From Prosthecobacter debontii (GTDB lineage: Bacteria; Verrucomicrobiota; Verrucomicrobiia; Verrucomicrobiales; Akkermansiaceae), in NCBI GenBank assembly GCA_945883455.1, contig CAMCXJ010000056.1, forward strand, positions 1 to 11,960: 11,960 nucleotides of DNA. Reading direction: 5' to 3'. The notes beneath the pieces are model-generated. The model ran no database searches and was not told where the DNA came from. It saw only the letters and a list, made by a program, of their open reading frames with translations. Below, piece by piece: positions 5,270 through 11,960 of this stretch. The stretch's first letter is position 1, and each line of letters begins with the position of its first letter. The translations under genes and the position numbers were made by a program.

Positions 5270-8200
5270 GAATCCTAAAAAAAATCCCGCTATTTCTGTT
5301 ATTCGCTCTGCTGGTTAAGGTCGCGCCCGCAGAGGAAACCGCCGCGCTCGAAGCCCGCCTCAAGGAAACCGCCGAGGCCTCGCCCGCCGGTGCCGGGCTG
5401 ATGCTGGAACTCATCGGGATCTATGAGAAGGACGGCCAGGTCTTCGGCCTGATCCGCACGGCATCGAAGTTCGCGCGCGCGCAGCAGGATCACCCGCAGC
5501 GCGCCGAGATGACGCTGAAACTGATCGACGCCTACGCCGCCACCGCCCGGCACGATGATGTGATCACTTCCGCCCGGCAGTTTCTGGAAATCCTGCCGAC
5601 CCACGCGCTCGCCAACGAGGCGCGGGATCGGATCGCCACCGCCTACGAGCGCACCGGCCGGGCGACGCTCGCCGCCACCCAGCGCGCCGCCATCTGGCGC
5701 AACGGCGGATCGCCGGAGCAAGGCATCCGCGCCCTGAAAACCTGGATCGCCACGGACAAGCCGGAATCCCACGCAGAGGCCACGGCGCTTGCTTCCGAAA
5801 TGGTCGCGAAGCTGCCTCCCGGCCCCGCTCTAACAGGTATCGCCATCCAGGGCATGACATCCGCCCTGCGTTGCGAAAAGGGTGCGGAAGGCTTGCCCAT
5901 CGCGAAGGCGATCACCAGCCGCGGCGGGCAGATCGACGCGATTTCCGCGCGGCGCATCGCCTTCCTGCAAGGCCGCTTCGAAAGCCAGCTCGGGCAGCAT
6001 TCGAACGCGGTCGGTTCTTTCCGCAAATCCCTCAGCGAAGGCGATTCCGAAGCCCACCGTTTTCTCATCGAGGCGATGTTCGCCGCGAAAGCCAACCCGG
6101 CGGAGATCGAGGCGGAGGCACGCCGTTACCTCGCCGCCTATCCGCGCAAGGATGACCGCTACGATCCCCTCGCCCGCTCCGCACAGGCCGCCGCCGAGGC
6201 CGGTGACACGGCCCGCGCGTTGGCGATCGCCGGGGATGTGATGCCGCTCGATTCGAGCATCCGCGACATCGCCCGCAACTACGTCGTCTGGTGCGGCGAG
6301 AACCATGCGCTCGCCGCGAAAGGACTCACCGATGTCTTGGCGAAGAACCCCGCCGGAGCCGCGAGACTCCGCGCGCTGCTGGCGCTCGATGTTTATCGCG
6401 ACCGCATGAAGGATACCGCGAAAGCCAGAGAGGCGGCGCGCCGTTTCCTCGCCGAATCCCCCGCCGAGGATGGTTTCACGGAGGAGATCGTGAAATTTCT
6501 CTACGACTCCACCCCGACCGCCGAGGCGTTCCGCGAAGACCTGAAAGCGGTGGTTTCGAGCGCGAAGACTTTCCCGCATCTCGCGGGTTTCCAGGATCGG
6601 GTATGGAACCCGGCTCCGGCGGACAAGGAGCGCAACCGCGAGTGGCAGAACGCGAAACGGGATTACCAGAACGATGCCGTCCCGAAGCTCTGGCGGCAGA
6701 CCCGCGAGGACGGCGGGAAATCGGGACAGGCATGCAAGGAATTGTTAGGAAAGCAATGGCCGCCTGAAATCCGCCGCCACCTGCTCGCGCGGCTTGCTTA
6801 CGTCTTTCGGCACCATCTCGGCGGGAATTCCAAGGAGGTTTCCGCCCAGCACTACGCGGCGCTATGCAAGGAGTTCCCCAAGGATCTCGAAGCGGCGGAG
6901 CGCTGGCTCGAATCGTCTTTTCTAACAGCCAAGGAAGCCCAGCTCGCCGCCGCCCGGCACGTACTTTCGTTCCCCCCGTCCACATCGCATCCCGACACAT
7001 GGCTGCGCCTCTGCGAAACGAAGGAAGAGGGCATCATCCGCAAGGCGCTGCCGTGGATCGCCGGGTCATCGAAGATCAGCGAATCACCTCTCTATCATTC
7101 ACCGCGCATCGGCGATATCCTTTCAGAGCTCGGCATGAAATCGGAGGCCGCCACGTGGTGGCGCTCGCGCATGGATCTCGATGCGTCGAACCGCGATGCC
7201 GTTTCCTGCGGGCTGAAAGTGGTGGGTATGATGGCACCCGCCGAGGCACGGGCTTTCCTGATGAAACGCTTCGAGGCGGCGACGGATCATCAGGGCGTTT
7301 ACGCGGCGGAGATCGCGAACCTTGATTTCAAATCCGGCAACTACGCGGCGATGGAGAAAATCCTCACCGCCTCACATGAGCGCGACGGCAAGAATCCTTT
7401 CCAATCATCCGGCATGGGCGAGTGGCCGGCGCGGGGTTGGCTGGAGTCCGCGCGCAACTCCAAGGAGATGCCGGACGATGCGAAAGCCCGCGTGTTCCGC
7501 ATGATCCGCGATCTCGAAATGGGACGGCTCAGCGCCGAGGCCGGGATGCTGCTCATTTCCCCGGAAAAGCGCGATCTCGCCCGCCTGTTAGAAACCCAGA
7601 AGCTGATCCTGATGGCGGATGCCCACCACGAGTCATGGACACGCCTCTACCCTTTCGCCCAAGCCGCGATGGCACGCGAGGACTACACGCTCGCCGCAGC
7701 GATCCTCAACGGCCTCCTCAATTCCATCCGCTCCGTCGGCGAAAAGGAAATGGCAGACGCCCGCACGCTGCTCCGCAAGGCCTACGGAAAAATGGGCAGC
7801 CTCAGCGCGGACATCCCCGCCGATAGCCCCATCGCGCCGCTGCTCCAGATCGTCCTCCACCTCAGGCTCGGCGAGACGGAACTCGCCGAGGAGGCCTACT
7901 ACGCAAACAAGGCCTTGTTCGACACGCACCGCGCCGACCTGCCCGTCGAACTACTGCTTTTCGCCGCCGAAACGCACATCGCGCAGGGCACGCCAGAGGA
8001 TCATTCGCGGGCGGAGGACATCCTGCGCGGCTGGCTGGTGAAATTCGGCGAGGCGGAAAACGTCGATGCCCGCGACAAGGCGCGCATCCAGCTTTTGCTC
8101 GCGCGGAATTACCAGCGCGCCAGCCAGTTCGATATCGCGCGGGCCGAGTTCACCACCGTGCTGAACATCCACAAGGATCAGCCGGAGGCGCAGGAAGCAA

Positions 8201-11200
8201 GGTTTGGGATCGGCGAGACCTACATGGCGCAAAAAGTGTATGACCAGGCCTCGGAAATTTTCACCGACCTCGCGGAAAACCCGGTGCCTGCGGTCGCGAT
8301 CCGCGCGAACTTCCTGTTAGGAGTTCTCGCCCTCCGCCAGGACGATAACGACGGCGCGCGCCGCATCTTCCTTTCCGTGTTGGAAAACGCGCCCGATGCG
8401 GAACTCGCCAACGAGACGCTCTACAATCTCGCCGAGGTCTATGGCATCGAGCAGCGCTTTCTCACACAATTGGAAACGCTGCGCACGGTCGGCCGCCTCG
8501 GCCAGGAATCGAAGCAGTGGCAGACGCCCGGCAACGCCCTGCCCATCGTCGTGCAGGATCCGGATCTCGGCATCAGCCGCGGCGACACGCGCATCCCGGT
8601 CGAAGTCCGCACCGAGCCGGGCAACGATGTCGAGCAATCCTTCCTCTCCAGCGGCGGCGCGGGCAAAGGCATTTTCCTTTCCGAAATCCCCACGGAACTC
8701 GGCGTGGCGAAACCCGGCGACGGCGTCCTGCAGGTCACCGGTGGCGACATTATCATCGTCGATTACCCAGAGGATTTCAAGAAGCAGTTCCAATTCGAAT
8801 TTCTCGGAAACACCCGCCTACGCATCGCCTCGGACGCCTCTCTCGAAGTCGCGAGCGGCGAGATCGTGGATGAGGAAGACGAGTCGTTCACCGACACGCT
8901 GAAACAGCAGATCGAGGAAGAGGACGAGAATGAGGAGCCGTTGCCGCACGCCGCGTCACGTCCCGGCGATCAGGTGAAGCCCGGCAACCTCGTCTATGCG
9001 AAGGTCAAGGACGGCGACCGCGACCTCACGCCCGCGCCGGACAAGGTCGGCATCCGGCTTACCGCATCGAGCGGCGACGAGGTGAGGATGGAGATCACGG
9101 AAACGTCCAGCCACGGCGGCGTTTTCCATGGCACCGTCCGCACCGGCGAGCTTCCGGCGGGCGCGAAGGCTTCCGACTCCGCGCTGGATCACAGCCCGCT
9201 GCTGGTGATTGACCACGACCCCGCCACCGCATGGCGCAGCGAGCCGGATGGAGCCGCACCCAAGTCGCTTACCGTGGACATGAAGGAACGGCGGCAAGTG
9301 GAGACCGTCACGCTGACCTCGCCCGAAGTGGAGAACGAAGCGCCGGTCCGCATGCGCGTGCGCGGCAGCCATGACGGCAGGCTGTGGTTCGATCTTGCGG
9401 AATTCCCTGCCGCGCCGGAAGTGCCACGCATCGAGTTTCCAGACGAGGGGATGCAGCTCCGGACTTACAAAATCCCAGCGAAAGACCTCCGCGAAAACTA
9501 CCAATGGGCCGAGATCGTCGAGGCCGCGAAAAAGATCGAGTCGACCACAAAGACGGCGGTGGAGACGCTTTCATGGGAAACGCCCGAGGAAAGCGAGGAC
9601 GCCCATTTCCTGATCTGGCACGGCCCCTTGGTGCAGGAGCGCGATGGCGCATTGCGGATCGGAGTTTCCGGACGCACCACCGCGATCATGCTCGATGGCA
9701 GGCTCATCATGCCGCCCGGCGAGGGCGGACGCACCGCCGATGTGTTTGCGAGCCGCGGCATCCATCAGCTCACGGTGTTTTCCATCGCTATGCCGAAAGA
9801 GAAATCCGTGGAGGTTCTGCGTGCCCGCGAGAACCCGAACGCCGCCGAGGTCAGGATGCTGCCCTTCGCCGCAGCGGATTTTAAAACACTTCCCGGAATT
9901 CCCACCATCGAAAAACCAGAGATCGGCGCGATCACGAAGGAAGAAAACCGCTGGATTCTGAAAACGGCGGCGCGCGAAATCCGCCACGTGGACTTCGAGT
10001 TTCTCGAATACCGCGGCGAGGCCATCGCCGTCAGCAATGTCGAAATCTCCGGCGGCGGTGTGAAGCACATCCCGCCGCAAGAAAACGTCCTCGAACTCGC
10101 CGACAACGACATCCTCGAACTAGCGCCCGGCGACACAGTAAACGTCGCCTACCTCGACGAACTCACCGCGGGCGGCATCCAGCCCAACCGCCTGCTTGAG
10201 AAATCGCTGACCGCCACCTACCACAACGGCACGATCACGCCGATTTCCTACGATTTCGAGAGAACCGGCGGCGGCACCGTCGCAGGCTCGCGCAAGGAGC
10301 TCCTGCGCATCGAACCCGGCGGGCGTATCGTCGCAGAGGTCGTGGATTTTGATCTCGATACCGGCACCGGTCGCGACACCGTGGAGGTCACGGTGCAGCT
10401 CAATGGCGAAGCGCCTTTCAATGTCCTCGCCACCGAGTCCGGCGCATCTACCGGGGTGTTTCTCGCGGAGATCGACACCGCCGCCGAGAAGGACGGCGAT
10501 AAGCTGGTGGTCAAAGCGGGTGACAAGGTTTATCTGCGCTACCGGGACACCAAGAACACCTTCCCCGGCCATGCGTCGGATCGCGAGACGGTGGTTTTGC
10601 TGAACAGCCCGACGGATGGACTTGTTAGAATTTTGGAAAGCGAAACTCCGGTCGGCGGCGCACCGCGCATCATACCTGCCAGTGAAACAGCACCCGCCGA
10701 TCCTATCGGGAAAATCGAATACCGCATGCCGCTGACGGTCGAGGTGATCGATCCGGATCAGGCAAAGGACTCCCGCAGCAGCGTGACAGTGGCGGTGACG
10801 ACAACCCAAGGCGCGACCGCAACAATCGAGTGCAAGCTTTCCCGCGCCTACGCCCCGGCGGACGAGATACTCGATTCGACAAGCAATCCAGCGCTGTTCG
10901 AAGGCCGCTTTGTCGGCCAGATCCCACTGCTGTTAGGCGCGGCCACAACACCCGCAGAAGCCCCCGAAGTTGATGGCGATGAGGAAAAGGACGCGCCCCC
11001 GCTCATCGTCCTCAACGCCCACGGTAACGACATTTTCACCGCCAGCTACCGAGACGAATCGAGCGGCGCCGATCTCGCATCGAAGGCCTCCCTTTCCTCC
11101 GCCGCCACCTTACGCATCACCGATACGGATTATGTGGAGGATGCGGAAATCGCCCACGTCGGCACCAAGCTTTACCTGCTTCTCGATGACCCGGATCTCG

Positions 11201-11960
11201 ACGTTTCCCCGAACCGGGATAAGGCGCTCGTGCGCGTCATGACCGCTTCCGGCGAGGACGAGACGCTGGAGCTCGAGGAAACCCTGAGCCACAGCGGCAT
11301 GTTCAGCGCCTCGTTCCCATTGGTCTCGTCCGCCAAGCCGACAACCGGCAACACCAAGGGCGAGATCGAATGCCACTTCGGCGACGAGATCACCGTCGGT
11401 TACCTCGACAACGTTTCGCAGACACCTGACGGGCTGACGATCATCGAGCGGAAAATCCCGGTCGCGCTCGGAACCGATGGCGAGATGGCCGCTTTCAGCA
11501 AATTTTTCAAAAACGAGGAACTGGCTGTGACGACACAATTCCACATCGCGGAGAGCCATTTCGAACTCTTCAAGGGTCACCGCGCGCTAAAAAACGAGGA
11601 GGAAGCCGCCGCCAACCTCAAGGCCGGGCGGCGGGTGTTGCGTGAGTTGCGTGAGGACTTTCCGGATCCGAAATACGCACCGCGTGTCGCCTACCTGCTC
11701 GGCCAGTTCGCCCAGGAAATGGCGGCCTGGGACGAGGCCATCGCCGCCTACCGCTCCATCGTCACCAACCATCCCGCGCACAACCTCGCGCCCGACGCGC
11801 AATACAAGCTCGGCCAATGCCACGAGGAGGCCGGCGAACTCGACGAGGCGCTGGAAGCCTACGTAACCCTCGCCGCCACCTACCCAAAAAGCCCGCTCAT
11901 CGCCAACGTCATGCTCCGCATCAACGAGCATTTCTATGCGAAGGAGGAATTCGCGGTCGC
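5266..11960 (+). CDS. Giant secreted TPR / beta-sandwich protein (gene 2, 3' end outside window, at least 2231 residues)
   Basis: One frame is open from ATG 5266 to the window edge. Residues 1-22 form a signal peptide (RILKK, hydrophobic LFLLFALLV, probable cut after APA). Residues about 23-1085 are helical TPR-like repeats, clearest at 981-1061 (YDQASEIFTDLAENP and NDGARRIFLSVLENAP). Then come beta-sandwich modules opening with acidic motifs: VQDPDL (1096), VKDGDRD (1247), VVDFDLD (1692), VIDPDQ (1827) and LDDPDLD (1973), most ending in a GD-x-[IV]-x-x-x-Y-x-D strand. Between them sit a discoidin (F5/8 type C)-like segment (about 1303-1383, IDHDPATAW) and a PA14-like segment (about 1446-1535). 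TPRs resume at about 2085. The mix suggests an exported scaffold with possible glycan or calcium binding; the function is unproven. The start is supported by the signal peptide; it overlaps the RelE remnant and has no strong Shine-Dalgarno. Paralogue of the gene ending at 1999. Confidence 0.9.
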   Translation, partial: MRILKKIPLFLLFALLVKVAPAEETAALEARLKETAEASPAGAGLMLELIGIYEKDGQVFGLIRTASKFARAQQDHPQRAEMTLKLIDAYAATARHDDVITSARQFLEILPTHALANEARDRIATAYERTGRATLAATQRAAIWRNGGSPEQGIRALKTWIATDKPESHAEATALASEMVAKLPPGPALTGIAIQGMTSALRCEKGAEGLPIAKAITSRGGQIDAISARRIAFLQGRFESQLGQHSNAVGSFRKSLSEGDSEAHRFLIEAMFAAKANPAEIEAEARRYLAAYPRKDDRYDPLARSAQAAAEAGDTARALAIAGDVMPLDSSIRDIARNYVVWCGENHALAAKGLTDVLAKNPAGAARLRALLALDVYRDRMKDTAKAREAARRFLAESPAEDGFTEEIVKFLYDSTPTAEAFREDLKAVVSSAKTFPHLAGFQDRVWNPAPADKERNREWQNAKRDYQNDAVPKLWRQTREDGGKSGQACKELLGKQWPPEIRRHLLARLAYVFRHHLGGNSKEVSAQHYAALCKEFPKDLEAAERWLESSFLTAKEAQLAAARHVLSFPPSTSHPDTWLRLCETKEEGIIRKALPWIAGSSKISESPLYHSPRIGDILSELGMKSEAATWWRSRMDLDASNRDAVSCGLKVVGMMAPAEARAFLMKRFEAATDHQGVYAAEIANLDFKSGNYAAMEKILTASHERDGKNPFQSSGMGEWPARGWLESARNSKEMPDDAKARVFRMIRDLEMGRLSAEAGMLLISPEKRDLARLLETQKLILMADAHHESWTRLYPFAQAAMAREDYTLAAAILNGLLNSIRSVGEKEMADARTLLRKAYGKMGSLSADIPADSPIAPLLQIVLHLRLGETELAEEAYYANKALFDTHRADLPVELLLFAAETHIAQGTPEDHSRAEDILRGWLVKFGEAENVDARDKARIQLLLARNYQRASQFDIARAEFTTVLNIHKDQPEAQEARFGIGETYMAQKVYDQASEIFTDLAENPVPAVAIRANFLLGVLALRQDDNDGARRIFLSVLENAPDAELANETLYNLAEVYGIEQRFLTQLETLRTVGRLGQESKQWQTPGNALPIVVQDPDLGISRGDTRIPVEVRTEPGNDVEQSFLSSGGAGKGIFLSEIPTELGVAKPGDGVLQVTGGDIIIVDYPEDFKKQFQFEFLGNTRLRIASDASLEVASGEIVDEEDESFTDTLKQQIEEEDENEEPLPHAASRPGDQVKPGNLVYAKVKDGDRDLTPAPDKVGIRLTASSGDEVRMEITETSSHGGVFHGTVRTGELPAGAKASDSALDHSPLLVIDHDPATAWRSEPDGAAPKSLTVDMKERRQVETVTLTSPEVENEAPVRMRVRGSHDGRLWFDLAEFPAAPEVPRIEFPDEGMQLRTYKIPAKDLRENYQWAEIVEAAKKIESTTKTAVETLSWETPEESEDAHFLIWHGPLVQERDGALRIGVSGRTTAIMLDGRLIMPPGEGGRTADVFASRGIHQLTVFSIAMPKEKSVEVLRARENPNAAEVRMLPFAAADFKTLPGIPTIEKPEIGAITKEENRWILKTAAREIRHVDFEFLEYRGEAIAVSNVEISGGGVKHIPPQENVLELADNDILELAPGDTVNVAYLDELTAGGIQPNRLLEKSLTATYHNGTITPISYDFERTGGGTVAGSRKELLRIEPGGRIVAEVVDFDLDTGTGRDTVEVTVQLNGEAPFNVLATESGASTGVFLAEIDTAAEKDGDKLVVKAGDKVYLRYRDTKNTFPGHASDRETVVLLNSPTDGLVRILESETPVGGAPRIIPASETAPADPIGKIEYRMPLTVEVIDPDQAKDSRSSVTVAVTTTQGATATIECKLSRAYAPADEILDSTSNPALFEGRFVGQIPLLLGAATTPAEAPEVDGDEEKDAPPLIVLNAHGNDIFTASYRDESSGADLASKASLSSAATLRITDTDYVEDAEIAHVGTKLYLLLDDPDLDVSPNRDKALVRVMTASGEDETLELEETLSHSGMFSASFPLVSSAKPTTGNTKGEIECHFGDEITVGYLDNVSQTPDGLTIIERKIPVALGTDGEMAAFSKFFKNEELAVTTQFHIAESHFELFKGHRALKNEEEAAANLKAGRRVLRELREDFPDPKYAPRVAYLLGQFAQEMAAWDEAIAAYRSIVTNHPAHNLAPDAQYKLGQCHEEAGELDEALEAYVTLAATYPKSPLIANVMLRINEHFYAKEEFAV

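Noticed and set aside
5830..6579. 249-codon minus-strand ORF and other long reverse frames across 5300-11930
   Set aside because: Shadows of gene 2. The plus frame from 5266 is unbroken for 2231 codons with signal peptide and TPR pattern, whereas the reverse frames are short, Arg/Gly-rich and without family features.

Overview
The window looks like a high-GC Gram-negative chromosome. Giant secreted tetratricopeptide-repeat (TPR) proteins with calcium-binding-like beta-sandwich modules, several small toxin-antitoxin genes and weak Shine-Dalgarno use would suit the Verrucomicrobiota/Planctomycetota group. This is an inference from style; no marker gene is present.

Layout: two very long, same-strand, high-GC genes frame the window. 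Gene 1 (2-1999, 5' end outside the window) ends a TPR/beta-sandwich protein. Gene 2 (5266-11960, 3' end outside the window) encodes at least 2231 residues: signal peptide, about 1060 residues of TPR-type helices, a run of beta-sandwich modules with a discoidin-like and a PA14-like segment, then TPRs again. The two align through their matching parts and are paralogues; gene 2 has an extra block of modules in the middle. They were probably adjacent members of one operon for envelope proteins.

The 3.3 kb between them is a visibly more AT-rich accessory island made of small pieces: (a) a complete AbiE-type toxin-antitoxin pair on the minus strand (2000-3510); (b) a second, displaced copy of the last 228 bp of gene 1 (3632-3859 versus 1772-1999, six mismatches, five of them silent); (c) a ribbon-helix-helix antitoxin (4147-4401) with a broken VapC/PIN toxin (3902-4146); (d) a tiny fragment resembling a ClpB/ClpC ATPase (4466-4549); (e) an unrecognised minus-strand ORF (4561-4821); (f) an Unstab_antitox-type antitoxin (4920-5165) followed by a RelE/ParE toxin cut off after 32 codons (5171-5269), whose stop overlaps the start codon of gene 2. 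Short GC-rich hairpins of one family (GGCTGCC-TCC-GGCTGCC type) punctuate the island.

Reading: the space between the two TPR genes seems to be a repeated landing site for toxin-antitoxin modules. In the two decayed modules the antitoxin is intact and the toxin is dead. The AbiE unit looks the most recent: it arrived with, or created, a duplicate 3' end of gene 1, so gene 1 stayed full length and the old 3' end was pushed 1860 bp downstream. No integrase, transposase, tRNA, rRNA or CRISPR array was seen.
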